This document shows, piece by piece, positions 8,068 through 17,780 of a stretch of DNA of 64,000 bases. A program made the translations under genes and the position numbers. The DNA is from Cyanobacterium sp. HL-69 (GTDB lineage: Bacteria > Cyanobacteriota > Cyanobacteriia > Cyanobacteriales > Cyanobacteriaceae): assembly GCA_002813895.1 (NCBI GenBank), contig CP024912.1:1922001-1986000 (forward strand), written 5' to 3'. Position 1 is the first letter of the stretch; each line of letters opens with the position of its first letter. The notes beneath the pieces are model-generated. The model saw only the letters and a list, made by a program, of their open reading frames with translations. It did no database searches and was not told the DNA's origin.

Positions 8068-9318
8068 ATGGCACATTTTGACATCCTTATCCTATCCAAC
8101 GGCCCAGGGGAAATTGCCACTTGGGTTATACCTGTGGTGGAAGAAATCCAACGTCTTCTCGATGAAGGGTTTAAGGATGTTAGAGTGTCTGTTATTTTAT
8201 CCCCTTGCCCGAATAGTACGGGGAATGAAGCTGATGTTGCCCTTCGTTGTGACGGCATTCATCGGGTACAGTCAGCGGCTCATTTTTTCAATTTTTTACT
8301 GTTTGGTAGGACGGTAGATAATTGGGATTGGTGTAAAAATGGCTTGGTTTTGTTTTTGGGTGGTGATCAATTTTTTACGGTGGTAGCTTCCAAAAGATTG
8401 GGTTATAAAAGCATTGTTTATGCGGAATGGGATGCCCGTTGGGCTAGTCGGATTGATCATTTTGCTGTCATGAATTCATCGGTAAGGGATAAGATGCCCC
8501 CTCGTTTTCATCATAAGGTGACGGTGGTGGGAGATTTGATGGCGGATGTGCCTGATCATGGAATTAATAACACTTCGTCACAATTTCATGTTGGTTTGTT
8601 ACCCGGTTCTAAATCTAGTAAACTAACTCAAGGTGTTCCTTTTTTCAGTGCGATCGCCCATTATGTGTATAATAAAAATCCTGATATAAAATTTAGTATT
8701 CCTGTCGCTCCCACCATTTCTCCACAAATATTGGCTAGTTATGGAGATAAAAATAAAAATGAATTTGTTAATACTTTTACTGATTTAACTATAAAATTAG
8801 TAGATAATAAATCATTACAAATATCTGATAATTTAACTATCGAATTAATTACTAAATTTCCCTGTTACGAAGAAATAAAAAACTTTGATATTTGTATTAC
8901 TACAGTGGGAGCAAATACGGCTCAACTAACATCATTAGGAGTTCCTATGATAGTTTTAATTCCCACTTATCAATTAGATGCGATGAAATCTTGGGATGGT
9001 ATTTTAGGTATCTTGATGAATTTACCTTGGTTAGGAAACAACTTTGCAAAGTTAATTAACTGGCTCATAATTAAATATACTATTAAAAATAAGAGGTTAT
9101 ATGCTTGGCCTAATATTTGGGCAAAAAAAGAAATTGTCCCCGAATTAATTGGTCATTTAAAGGTAGATAACATAGGTGATCTTATTTTAGATTATTACAA
9201 CAATCCTCAAAAACTAGAGAACATAAAAAAAGATTTATCCTCTGTCACTAAAAGTAAGGGCGCTCGTAGAAAAATAGCAAACTTAGTTATTCAATACATT
9301 AACCAAAACAAAGACTAA
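8068..9318 (+). CDS. LpxB-like lipid-A-disaccharide synthase-related protein
   Basis: A 416-residue GT-B-type protein related to lipid-A-disaccharide synthase. The start MAHFDILILSNGPGEIATWV is typical of the cyanobacterial group (a TIGR03492-like family). Later features are the LLPGSKSSK loop near residue 179 and the donor-side segment CITTVGANTAQLTSLGVPM near residue 277. In this group the substrate is uncertain and may not be classical lipid A. The downstream half has more AT-rich codons than the start. It follows lipA closely. Confidence 0.8.
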   Translation: MAHFDILILSNGPGEIATWVIPVVEEIQRLLDEGFKDVRVSVILSPCPNSTGNEADVALRCDGIHRVQSAAHFFNFLLFGRTVDNWDWCKNGLVLFLGGDQFFTVVASKRLGYKSIVYAEWDARWASRIDHFAVMNSSVRDKMPPRFHHKVTVVGDLMADVPDHGINNTSSQFHVGLLPGSKSSKLTQGVPFFSAIAHYVYNKNPDIKFSIPVAPTISPQILASYGDKNKNEFVNTFTDLTIKLVDNKSLQISDNLTIELITKFPCYEEIKNFDICITTVGANTAQLTSLGVPMIVLIPTYQLDAMKSWDGILGILMNLPWLGNNFAKLINWLIIKYTIKNKRLYAWPNIWAKKEIVPELIGHLKVDNIGDLILDYYNNPQKLENIKKDLSSVTKSKGARRKIANLVIQYINQNKD

Positions 9319-9518
9319 CATTGTTTTCTTCTTGGCTTTCCTCTTTTTTGTAACAAAATTTTAAAAAATCGTTTTTTATTATTGACTTTTGATTCTCGGT
9401 ATGGGATTATCGTAATGTCTTTAATATAATAAAAATCTGTACCTTCATAAATAGTCACTAAGATTTCTATTATGGTATAAGCATACCATGAATCGGGTGC
9501 ATAATTATCAAAAGACAA
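9315..9518 (-). CDS. Hypothetical small protein
   Basis: A 67-codon frame with a TTG start and no good ribosome site. The product begins MSFDNYAPDSWYAYT and ends in a strongly basic tail KRGKPRRKQC. It overlaps the end of the LpxB-like gene by four bases. I recognise no family. The composition is protein-like, but the gene could be spurious. Confidence 0.3.
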   Translation of the reverse strand: MSFDNYAPDSWYAYTIIEILVTIYEGTDFYYIKDITIIPYRESKVNNKKRFFKILLQKRGKPRRKQC

Positions 9519-9540
9519 GGATTTTTTTTAAAATAAAAGA

Positions 9541-10668
9541 TTATTCCCATAATCGGCGCCCTTGGCTACCCTTAAAGCGAGAGTGAGTATCCCGTAGTAA
9601 ATCTGGAATAGATAAATTTTCGGGGCATCTAGGTAAACAATCCCCACAATCGGTACATTTATCACCCTTGTTTCCCCAAAACCAATGACCTGCATTTTCA
9701 AACATTTGGTAACGATAACTAGCAAAATCCGTCATATCCAAACCAACACCCAAATTTCTGAGACGTAATACCTCTGGGATATTGATATTCTCAGGACAGG
9801 GTAAACACTGATAACATTGGGAACATTTTTGAGTGGTTAAGGTGCGCTGTAAATTTTGTTCTATATTATTAAAACTTCTTTTCTCCTCATCGGTTAAAGG
9901 ATAATCATTGTCTGCAACTTCTAAAGGAGTTAATAACTCTTGTGGATTAGCAGCCCCAAGGCTAAGGGTTGTAATAGCTGGGTTATCTAGTAAAAATCGA
10001 TAATTTAACTCTAGGGGAGTAAAAGGTTGACATAAATCTTTCAGTTTTTGGGGTGGTTGATACAACATCCCTCCTTTATCTGCGGGGGAAATAATAAAGA
10101 TGCCTAAGTCTTTCTTTTTTGCTAATTCAATAATGGGATAGTTTCGCTGAAAAAAATAATAGTAATGAAGGTTAACAAAGTCGAATAAACCTGTTTGGAT
10201 AGTTTTTGTTATTATCTCTAAACTTCCATGGGTAGAAAAGCCTAAATATTTTATTTTGCCTTCTTTTTTAGCATCTAATAACCTATTGATATAACTGTCA
10301 GGCTCTAGTAATTGTTGATAGTGTTTTTCTGTATTAATGCCGTGGATAGCTAAACAGTCAATATAGTTTGTTTGTAAATTATTAAGAGATTCTTCTATGG
10401 AAGACTTATCTATATTTTGGCAATCTGATGGGGTTAACTTGGTAGTAACAATAATATCTTGACGACTAATGTTAGAAGTCTTTAAAAAGTTTCCAAAATA
10501 TTGTTCACTTTTACCATAAGCCCTTGCCGTTTCAAAGTGATTTATTCCTAATGCTATGGCTTTATTAACTGTTTCAAATAATTGTTTTTCGGAGTAGCAA
10601 CAACGCATTAATCCTAAAGAAAAAACCGATATATTTAAGTTAGTTTTGCCAAACCTTCTATATTTCAT
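9541..10668 (-). CDS. Aldo/keto reductase with C-terminal 4Fe-4S domain
   Basis: A 375-residue fusion of an aldo/keto reductase barrel and a ferredoxin-like tail. The barrel shows the catalytic Tyr in HFETARAYGKSE (with Glu where the classical enzymes have Asp), Lys in VTTKLTPS and His in LAIHGI. The tail has CSQCYQCLPCPENINIP near residue 281 and CTDCGDCLPRCPENLSIP near residue 341, typical of cluster-binding cysteines. Such fusions are common in cyanobacteria. The substrate is unknown. Confidence 0.9.
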   Translation of the reverse strand: MKYRRFGKTNLNISVFSLGLMRCCYSEKQLFETVNKAIALGINHFETARAYGKSEQYFGNFLKTSNISRQDIIVTTKLTPSDCQNIDKSSIEESLNNLQTNYIDCLAIHGINTEKHYQQLLEPDSYINRLLDAKKEGKIKYLGFSTHGSLEIITKTIQTGLFDFVNLHYYYFFQRNYPIIELAKKKDLGIFIISPADKGGMLYQPPQKLKDLCQPFTPLELNYRFLLDNPAITTLSLGAANPQELLTPLEVADNDYPLTDEEKRSFNNIEQNLQRTLTTQKCSQCYQCLPCPENINIPEVLRLRNLGVGLDMTDFASYRYQMFENAGHWFWGNKGDKCTDCGDCLPRCPENLSIPDLLRDTHSRFKGSQGRRLWE

Positions 10669-10754
10669 TGATTAATAAGACTAAATAGACTTTAAAGAAA
10701 AGTTATGGAAGGAAAAATATATAGCAATTATTATGGTTACGGGTTACAAAATAA

Positions 10755-10789
10755 TCCCCCTAAATCCCCCACAAATTCGGGGGACTTGA
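10755..10789. repeat. Cyanobacterial CCCTAAATCCCCC-type hairpin repeat
   Basis: CCCCCTAAATCCCCC followed after eight bases by GGGGGACTTGA forms a five-base G/C stem. A related sequence lies at 35308-35337. This resembles the many interspersed repeats found between cyanobacterial genes. Confidence 0.55.
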
Positions 10790-10947
10790 GAATAATAAAT
10801 GTATCTCATAATTCTAAAAAACGCTATAATCAATAAAATAAAATTAAAAAAAATTGCGATAGATAACCTGTTAAATTTGTATGACTATCAATCATGTAAC
10901 AAGGGGTTTTAATCCCTTGCTTTCAATCCTAATTATGGAATATCTAT

Positions 10948-11298
10948 CTAAAAAGTAGAGCCATTCCAATCCCACATTGAACCTTTAGCATCGGCAAATT
11001 CAATATAAATACGGTTTAAATCAATGTGTAATTGTTGATTTATTTCATTACAAAAATCTTGACTCATTGCTTTAGTTTGATTAGGCGACATAGTACCAAC
11101 ACTCTTTATTTCTACATAACAAACAGGCTCAAATGTTCCTCCAAAAGTCATATTTGTATTTTGTTCAAAAGCTGTCATTACGTAAGATTCTGGTTTACTT
11201 AAATGTTTTGCCAGTTTAGCTGATAAAGTAGTCAATAATTTTTGTATTTGGTTTTCTTCGATGTTACTTATGGATGATTGAACTTTGATTAATGGCAT
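10948..11298 (-). CDS. MIF/phenylpyruvate tautomerase family protein
   Basis: A 116-residue protein of the macrophage migration inhibitory factor family. After removal of Met the N-terminal Pro (MPLIKVQSSI) would be the catalytic base. The segments YVMTAFEQNTNMTFGGTFEPV and RIYIEFADAKGSMWDWNGSTF match the trimer-forming family. The length is normal. It is a single gene. The physiological substrate in cyanobacteria is unknown. Confidence 0.88.
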   Translation of the reverse strand: MPLIKVQSSISNIEENQIQKLLTTLSAKLAKHLSKPESYVMTAFEQNTNMTFGGTFEPVCYVEIKSVGTMSPNQTKAMSQDFCNEINQQLHIDLNRIYIEFADAKGSMWDWNGSTF

Positions 11299-11474
11299 AA
11301 TTATTAAAAACTGTTTTACTTTTTATATCTTATCCTTATAATTGCTTTTTAAAGATAACTCATCGTTGAATAATTTATGTAATCCTGTTTGAATATTACT
11401 ATTTATTTCTTTGCTTTATGGTCAATGTTTGATTGTTTAGTATCTTTAGTAACTTTCACTTTTGTAAGAGAAAA

Positions 11475-13565
11475 TTATAATTTATGATGAATTGGGGAAG
11501 CAAGATAAGTTAAACCTAAAAGAATACCCATTTGCTCATTACCATTTACATCTAAATCACTGTGACATAAAAAGATTTTATCAGTGGCACGGGATAATAA
11601 ATCATGGATAACTCGATCAATTCTTTCCTTTTCTTGTTTTTCTTGATATTCTATGGTTAAGGGTTTTTTATTCCACCCCCTCAGAAAAAGAGGAGAAGCG
11701 AACAATTCAGCGGCGCCTCCTTTACTCCAAAGATTTGAACTTATATCAAGCCAAAATTGCCAAGGATGACTTTGGTTAGAAGTACGATATTGATAAATGG
11801 TAGCGAGGGTAATTCCTTTTTGTTTTTTCTCTTGCAATAAAGGGTTAATAGGATAAGGGTTGGCGGTAATGGTGCCTTTTCGCAGGAGAATGATAAATTC
11901 TGTTAGACATTGGATAGTTTGTTTTTCTTTGCCTAATCGGTTTTGAATTGCCCAGAAGTGGGAAGCGGTTTGTTTAAATTCTCGTAGGTTGTTTATCTGG
12001 GTGTAGGTAAGAGATTTAATGTCATGGAAATATTGTTGATTGATTTTATCGATGACGGCGAGGGGAGACAGTTTTTTGGCTTTGGTTTCTTGTTTGAGTT
12101 GATTAACCCAGTCTCTAATTTTGTTGTAGGCGATAAAGGTTTTGTAACCAAGACGCTCTCCTGATGTAAAATTATCGATAGATAAGAGAAGGGGTGATTC
12201 TATATCAATGTGATAGCAATAATCGGCTAATAGTCCAGCCCTAATGGGATCAATGTCGGGTTGTAAGCCCCATTCCGTGCTACATTTGGGGGATAATACT
12301 GTTAACATCTCCGCTATCATATCCCTTTCAATTAGTCTCCCATTGCCCCCAAAAATCAATCCTAGGAGGGTTAAATGCGATCGCACTAGGGGGGAGGCGA
12401 TAAGGGGACGTTTCTCCTGTAAAGGCTCTACAGGGATGTTGTTTTCTTGGAAAAAATGAAGAAAATTAAAACGGGCAACTTCATCTAAACCAGGGGCAAT
12501 AATGGCAACATCTGCGGGGTTAATTTTTCCTTGTTGAATATTATCAATTATAAAATCTGCTACTTCCTGAATTAATTGTGCTCTTGCCCTAGTTTTTATA
12601 GAAAAAACATTTTCATAATTATCTCCATCGGGAGTATTTTCTTCCATTAAGAGTTTGACAGAAGATTCTAGTTTCTTCAACCCATTATCAATAGGGAATA
12701 CGGTTAAAAATTCCTGCTCACAATCTTGGGCAATAGTTTTTAAATAATCTGGATCTGCATTTAATCCTAAACGCACTTTTCCTTTATTATTATAAGTAAA
12801 AGCACATCTATAATTATTGGAGAGAAAAAACTTAAATAAGTCTCCCATGGTAGCAGGAAAATTGTCTAAATCATCAGCAAAAACAGCACCATATCTATTC
12901 AATAAACTCTTTTGATACTCCAGATTAGGTAAAAGATAACGCCAGTAAAGTTCATAAATAATCCCATAGCTTAATAAACCATTGTCTAAACACCATAAAC
13001 GCCATTGTAATAAGAGTTTATCAATGGTTTGCCATAAGTCACCATTTATATTATCTAGTAAAAATATTTCTCCCTTTTCTAAATTACTAGAAATATCTTC
13101 TGGAGGAATTCCCGCCATTCCAGCTAGTTGTAATAAGTCTAGTAAACGACGGACAAAAATAGACTCATTGCCAAATAAAGATAGTATATCTACGGTAATA
13201 TATTCACGCCATAATTGTGATGCTAATTCTTGCTCGGTTTCAGGATATAAACGAATGGGAAATAAACTTTTTATATTTAACTGTTTTGCTATTAAAGGAA
13301 AAAATAACTCCACTTCATTCATCATAAAAGCTGAAGGGGTTTTTATCTCAATAGTACAATTGAGTGTTTCAGTGTGACTAAAAATTAACTCCTGTAAATT
13401 AATTCTTTTGTCTCTATTGAAAGCCAAAATAAGAGGTGGTTTTAGTAAGGGTGTAGATTGTTGTTTACTTTCTTTTTTTATCCATTGTGTCAGTTGACTA
13501 ACCAATGCTGTGGTTTTGCCACCACGACTATTTCCTTCTATCCAAAGAGCATTATTTTGTGTCAT
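11475..13565 (-). CDS. UvrD/RecB-like helicase-family protein (cyanobacterial 'recombinase')
   Basis: A 696-residue protein with traces of superfamily 1 helicase motifs. Walker A is GNSRGGKTTAL at residue 11, the Walker B-like segment is VFADDLDNFPA near residue 229, and the later part contains NPADVAIIAPGLDEVARF. Near the end VIHDLLSRATDKIFLCHS resembles helicase motif VI. Divergent members of this type occur in many cyanobacteria. It starts 17 bases after menD ends, so the two are probably co-transcribed. A repair or recombination role is inferred from the fold only. Confidence 0.65.
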   Translation of the reverse strand: MTQNNALWIEGNSRGGKTTALVSQLTQWIKKESKQQSTPLLKPPLILAFNRDKRINLQELIFSHTETLNCTIEIKTPSAFMMNEVELFFPLIAKQLNIKSLFPIRLYPETEQELASQLWREYITVDILSLFGNESIFVRRLLDLLQLAGMAGIPPEDISSNLEKGEIFLLDNINGDLWQTIDKLLLQWRLWCLDNGLLSYGIIYELYWRYLLPNLEYQKSLLNRYGAVFADDLDNFPATMGDLFKFFLSNNYRCAFTYNNKGKVRLGLNADPDYLKTIAQDCEQEFLTVFPIDNGLKKLESSVKLLMEENTPDGDNYENVFSIKTRARAQLIQEVADFIIDNIQQGKINPADVAIIAPGLDEVARFNFLHFFQENNIPVEPLQEKRPLIASPLVRSHLTLLGLIFGGNGRLIERDMIAEMLTVLSPKCSTEWGLQPDIDPIRAGLLADYCYHIDIESPLLLSIDNFTSGERLGYKTFIAYNKIRDWVNQLKQETKAKKLSPLAVIDKINQQYFHDIKSLTYTQINNLREFKQTASHFWAIQNRLGKEKQTIQCLTEFIILLRKGTITANPYPINPLLQEKKQKGITLATIYQYRTSNQSHPWQFWLDISSNLWSKGGAAELFASPLFLRGWNKKPLTIEYQEKQEKERIDRVIHDLLSRATDKIFLCHSDLDVNGNEQMGILLGLTYLASPIHHKL

Positions 13566-13582
13566 TAATTTTAAAAAATCTT

Positions 13583-15340
13583 CTAACTTTGACTAAGTTG
13601 TGACAAATTATTTTTCAACCACCATGAATCATATTTACGATTGGTTTTAATTTCTAATAAGGTAATTCCTTGAGAGGGTAAATTTTGAATACTATTTATT
13701 AGTTGTGACCAGTTTTCGATTAGTTTATATTTTACACCATAGGTTTTACTTAAATTTTCAAAATCTATTTGTTGGGGCGTAGCAAAATATTCTTCAAAAA
13801 TGTTTTCAAATTCGGCAATGGGTAACATTTCAAAAATCCCTCCTCCATCATTATTCACTAAGATAATGGTTAGATTTCCTGATAAGTTTTTGCTCATTAA
13901 AAATCCGTTGGTATCATGTAACAATGCCAAGTCACCTGTTAATAATACTGCTTGTTTCTTTTCTTGGGCAATGCCTAGGGCGGTGGATAAAGTGCCATCA
14001 ATACCGTTAGCGCCACGACTAAAGTAAACATCTCTTTCGGCTTGATTAGTTTGCCAAAAATATTCAGCATATCTCACGGACATACTGTTGGCGATGAAAA
14101 TAGGTATCTGGGGAGGTAAGTTTTGAGATAACAGCCATGATATTTTACCTTCAAATAATTCTTCATGGTTATCCATGATAGTAGTAAGGTTTTGTTTAAT
14201 TTTTTGGTCAATTGTTAACCATTTACTGAGGTAGTCTTGAGGTTTTTTTTCTGAGATATGGGATAAAGTTTGTTTAATATTTTTTACTAACTCAATAATA
14301 CTAATTCTGATGGGCTGACTGTTGCTATGAATAGCATCTAAGTTGTCGTCAGTGGGGGTAATAATATAGGTTAATGTTTTGTTTTCTGTTAGCCATCTTC
14401 TTAATTCTTTACTGGTAGGATATTCTCCTATTAAGATAACTATTTCTGGTTTTAATATGTCTCGATATTCTTGATTTCTTAAAATAGTGTCGTAGGTAGA
14501 AATTAAGTTTTTATTATGGTGAGAGTAGTTTCTGATGGGGGATAGGGCTTCTGATAATACGGGAAAATTTAATTTTTGAGATAAAAGTGCGATCGCACTG
14601 GTGTACAATACAGAGTTATCAGGGCAATCTACCCCCGCAATAATTATTCCTTTTTGATACTTTTGCCATTGAGAGAAAATTGCTTCATAATCTCCACTAT
14701 AGTTAATTTTAAAAGAGTGATGATTTATATTTTTAAGTAAAATTTTATTCTCAATTGCTTCTTTTTCTGATTCAGTATAATTTAGTTGTTTAATAGGTGC
14801 TAAAGGTTCCCGAAAAGGCACATTAAAATGGACAACTCCCCTCATAGGATAGATAGTTTTTCCCCATCCATGAATAATATTTTGTCGAAGATAAAAAAGC
14901 ATTTCTAAATCCATTGATGGTAATGATAATTCTGTTTGCCATCGGGGATAATTACCATATAAATTCACTTGATTAATAGTTTGCCCTGCGTGACATTCTC
15001 TTAGTTCTGGAGGGCGATCGCCTGTTAAAATAATTAAAGGAATATGACTATATTTAGCTTCAATTACCGCAGGAAAAAAATTAGCTCCCGCCGTGCCAGA
15101 AGTACAAACTAATGCCGTGGGTTTACGGCTACTTTTGGCAATACCAAGGGCAAAAAAACTTGCCGAACGCTCATCCAAAACAGAAATTGTTTTTATGGTA
15201 GGATGTTGAGCAAAGGCAATGGTTAAAGGAGTAGAACGAGAACCGGGGCATATGACAGCATTTTCTAATCCTAATTTAGCAAAAGTATCAACTATTAAAG
15301 AACTCCAAACAGTATTGATATTACGAAAATCTAAACTCAT
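13583..15340 (-). CDS. menD: 2-succinyl-5-enolpyruvyl-6-hydroxy-3-cyclohexene-1-carboxylate synthase
   Basis: Thiamine-diphosphate enzyme of menaquinone/phylloquinone synthesis, needed for the photosystem I quinone. The N-terminal part has VICPGSRSTPLTIAFA near residue 33 and the catalytic Glu region LDERSASFFALGIAK. The cofactor-binding part is GDLALLHDTNGFLM followed by VNNDGGGIFEMLP near residue 490. The 585-residue length is normal. The gene precedes the UvrD-like gene by 17 bases. The start ATG is well placed at the beginning of the conserved domain. Confidence 0.95.
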   Translation of the reverse strand: MSLDFRNINTVWSSLIVDTFAKLGLENAVICPGSRSTPLTIAFAQHPTIKTISVLDERSASFFALGIAKSSRKPTALVCTSGTAGANFFPAVIEAKYSHIPLIILTGDRPPELRECHAGQTINQVNLYGNYPRWQTELSLPSMDLEMLFYLRQNIIHGWGKTIYPMRGVVHFNVPFREPLAPIKQLNYTESEKEAIENKILLKNINHHSFKINYSGDYEAIFSQWQKYQKGIIIAGVDCPDNSVLYTSAIALLSQKLNFPVLSEALSPIRNYSHHNKNLISTYDTILRNQEYRDILKPEIVILIGEYPTSKELRRWLTENKTLTYIITPTDDNLDAIHSNSQPIRISIIELVKNIKQTLSHISEKKPQDYLSKWLTIDQKIKQNLTTIMDNHEELFEGKISWLLSQNLPPQIPIFIANSMSVRYAEYFWQTNQAERDVYFSRGANGIDGTLSTALGIAQEKKQAVLLTGDLALLHDTNGFLMSKNLSGNLTIILVNNDGGGIFEMLPIAEFENIFEEYFATPQQIDFENLSKTYGVKYKLIENWSQLINSIQNLPSQGITLLEIKTNRKYDSWWLKNNLSQLSQS

Positions 15341-15460
15341 TATTTAAAATAAATTTATCCTATTTATTAATAATTTATTTTACCATATATATTGTATTAG
15401 CAATAACTATTTAAATTTTATTGTTCTAAGAAAAACTGATCACAAAAAATATTTTTAACT

Positions 15461-15754
15461 ATGCAAAGTTATCTTCAAGATAATATTCTTTATATCAAGA
15501 AAAAAGATCTTCCTGAATATAAAAAAAATGCTTCTATTGTGAGAAATAATTATTTCTGGGCTTTAAAATCTATTAGTGGGTATTCTCCCCCTTCTAAAGA
15601 CTGGGAATTTGAAGAAGAAGTATGGTTTGCCCTCTCTCGAATGTTACTATTTTTCACTAATTCAGGTTATCTTGGCTATAGTGAGACTATTTTAGAGTTT
15701 TCTGAAGATACTATTATCCCCGATGTCTTACGACAAGTATCTAGCAAATTATAA
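15461..15754 (+). CDS. Hypothetical protein, 97 residues
   Basis: A small, probably soluble protein. The middle NNYFWALKSISGYSPPSKDWEFEEEVWFAL is rich in aromatic residues and has an acidic cluster. There is no signal peptide or membrane segment. I do not recognise a family. The frame is open from a good ATG, is not opposite another gene, and the codon use matches its neighbours, so it is probably real. Confidence 0.6.
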   Translation: MQSYLQDNILYIKKKDLPEYKKNASIVRNNYFWALKSISGYSPPSKDWEFEEEVWFALSRMLLFFTNSGYLGYSETILEFSEDTIIPDVLRQVSSKL

Positions 15755-15940
15755 ATTGGGGGTTACTAAATTTAGTTTAATGGGGAATAGGCAATAGTAA
15801 CAGTATTTTAAATATAATTCAACAATATTCCATAATTAAGTAACTTCATAAATTAGGGGATTTAGAAAGCAAAATTTGAGCTATTTAGATAATCTAATCT
15901 TTTATTTTAATAAGTAGCTAGGCAAACACGAAATAAATTT

Positions 15941-15977
15941 AATTATCCATATCAATTATCCATTATTAATTATTTAT
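15941..15977. repeat. Degenerate tandem heptamers before the methyltransferase gene
   Basis: About five units related to TCAATTA/TCCATTA lie directly before the ATG at 15979. The last unit merges with the start codon region. They belong to the heptamer families listed in the findings. Confidence 0.6.
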
Positions 15978-15978
15978 C

Positions 15979-16602
15979 ATGGCAACTTTTTTACGTCCTC
16001 TCAGTTATAAACATCAGTGGCTGTATGATACTATCTCTCGTTTAGCCGCTTTACCCGTAGGAGGAGAGAAAAGATTTCGTAATTTAGCCCTGCAAAATAT
16101 TACCCTAGAAAAAAATACAAAAATCCTAGACTTATGTTGTGGTAAAGGGCAGACTACTAAATTTTTGGTGCAACATTCCCACGAAGTGACAGGGTTAGAT
16201 ATATCTCCTTTTGCCCTAGAGGAAGCGAAAAAAAATGTACCTCAAGCAGAATATGTGGAGGGTTTCGCCCAAGAAATGCCTTTTAGTGCGAATAAATTTG
16301 ATATTGTTCATACTAGCGTAGCTTTACATGAAATGAACACGGAAGAGTTAACGCAGATTTTTGCAGAGGTTTATCGAGTTTTGAAACCTAACGGAATTTT
16401 TACTTTTATTGATTTACATAAGCCCCATAATCTTCTTTTTATCCCCGGATTAAATATTTTTATGTGGTTGTTTGAAACTGAAACGGCATGGCAATTAATC
16501 AAGACTGATTTACCGCAAATGTTACGGAGTCAAGGTTTTAAAGTTATTACTAAAAAGTTTTATGGTGGTGGTAGTTTACAGGTAATTCAGGCTCAAAAAT
16601 AA
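15979..16602 (+). CDS. Class I SAM-dependent methyltransferase
   Basis: A 207-residue methyltransferase of the ubiE-like fold. Motif I is ILDLCCGKGQTTKFL near residue 49, followed by the acidic end of strand 2 in VTGLDIS. The family-typical FDIVHTSVALHEM and VLKPNGIFTFIDLH follow. The substrate cannot be read from sequence. A CHAD-domain gene starts 24 bases downstream, so the two may form an operon. Confidence 0.85.
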   Translation: MATFLRPLSYKHQWLYDTISRLAALPVGGEKRFRNLALQNITLEKNTKILDLCCGKGQTTKFLVQHSHEVTGLDISPFALEEAKKNVPQAEYVEGFAQEMPFSANKFDIVHTSVALHEMNTEELTQIFAEVYRVLKPNGIFTFIDLHKPHNLLFIPGLNIFMWLFETETAWQLIKTDLPQMLRSQGFKVITKKFYGGGSLQVIQAQK

Positions 16603-16626
16603 GCTAATAAAAAGGAGTTATTATTT

Positions 16627-17589
16627 ATGGATATTAATACTAGAAGTCCTCAAACTTTCGCTGATTATGCCTATAGTGCGATCGCCCTTAGTACGAAAAA
16701 AATAATTAAAAATGAAAAGGGAGTTTTAGCTGATGAAGATCCAGAATATGTACATCAAATGAGGGTAGGATTAAGAAAATTAAGAAGTGTGTTAATAGGC
16801 TTTTCTCCCGCTTTAGATTTACCGAAGATAGTAGAGGAAAAAAGCATAGGCAAAATCGCTCAAATTTTAGGAAAAAAAAGAGACAATGATGTTTTAAAAG
16901 AAAATTTACTTAAATACTATTATGACTTTCTTAATGACTCTGAAAAAGAAATTTGTCAACAGTTTATTGAAAAATTAGAGGAGAAAAATAAAGGCTGTCA
17001 AAAAAACATCATCAAAACATTAAAGGGGAAAGAATATATAGAAATAAAGGTTTCCCTAAAACAATGGTTAAAAAAACCTCAGTTTAATCTAGTGGCTTCC
17101 GTACCCATCGAGAGGGTTGCCAACCATCTTATTTCCCCCCAAGTAAGTCATTTATTATTACAATCAGGATGGTTAGTTGGTACTCAAATAAATGAAAAAA
17201 ATCAAATTATTGTAAAAGAAAACTATAACCTTGAAGAAGTAGATAGTTTATTACTATACCATGAAGAAATTATCCATAATTTACGGAAAGAAGCAAAAAA
17301 AACTCGTTATCAAATGGAACTATTAACTAACTGTTATGGACAGTCCTATGATGATTTTTTGCAGTTGGTAGTACAAGCACAAGAAATTTTAGGTAATATT
17401 CAAGATAATACAGTTTTAATCGGCACAATAAAAAAAATAATTGGTAAAAATTGGAGGAAAAAACTACCTAGTTTAAATAATTTAATTATCAATAATCAAC
17501 GGCAGCAATGGATGAATTGGCAGAAAATACAAAGGATATTTTTGTTAGAGATGAAAACCTTAAATTTGCACGAAATATTTAGTTTATAA
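16627..17589 (+). CDS. CHAD-domain protein
   Basis: A 320-residue helical protein. The start of the domain shows the CHAD signature VHQMRVGLRKLRSVLIGF near residue 42 with its basic and His residues, and a second conserved helix HNLRKEAKKTRYQMEL near residue 217. CHAD domains bind polyphosphate and are found with polyphosphate metabolism. There is no attached CYTH domain here. An AAGGAG ribosome site precedes the ATG. It follows the methyltransferase gene closely. Confidence 0.88.
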   Translation: MDINTRSPQTFADYAYSAIALSTKKIIKNEKGVLADEDPEYVHQMRVGLRKLRSVLIGFSPALDLPKIVEEKSIGKIAQILGKKRDNDVLKENLLKYYYDFLNDSEKEICQQFIEKLEEKNKGCQKNIIKTLKGKEYIEIKVSLKQWLKKPQFNLVASVPIERVANHLISPQVSHLLLQSGWLVGTQINEKNQIIVKENYNLEEVDSLLLYHEEIIHNLRKEAKKTRYQMELLTNCYGQSYDDFLQLVVQAQEILGNIQDNTVLIGTIKKIIGKNWRKKLPSLNNLIINNQRQQWMNWQKIQRIFLLEMKTLNLHEIFSL

Positions 17590-17686
17590 TTACTGCTCCT
17601 ATGGTAAATAATAGGTGTTAATAATTAAGAATGAATAAATAATATTTATTTCTTTTTGCTTTTTACTAACTATTTATTATCAATAA

Positions 17687-17707
17687 TCCATTATCCATTA
17701 TCCATTA
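17687..17707. repeat. Three perfect TCCATTA heptamers
   Basis: TCCATTA occurs three times in direct tandem, flanked by diverged units, about 75 bases before the bciB start. It is the cleanest array of the heptamer family in this window. Confidence 0.85.
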
Positions 17708-17780
17708 TCATTTCTTGCTTTGCCCTTGGTTGGTTAAAATAAAGAGAAAAGCCATAAGATAACTAAATTTAATAAACTAA

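Noticed and set aside
10900-10919. Hairpin CAAGGG/CCCTTG after the MIF-type gene as terminator
   Set aside because: Only six bases of stem and no T-run on the minus strand.
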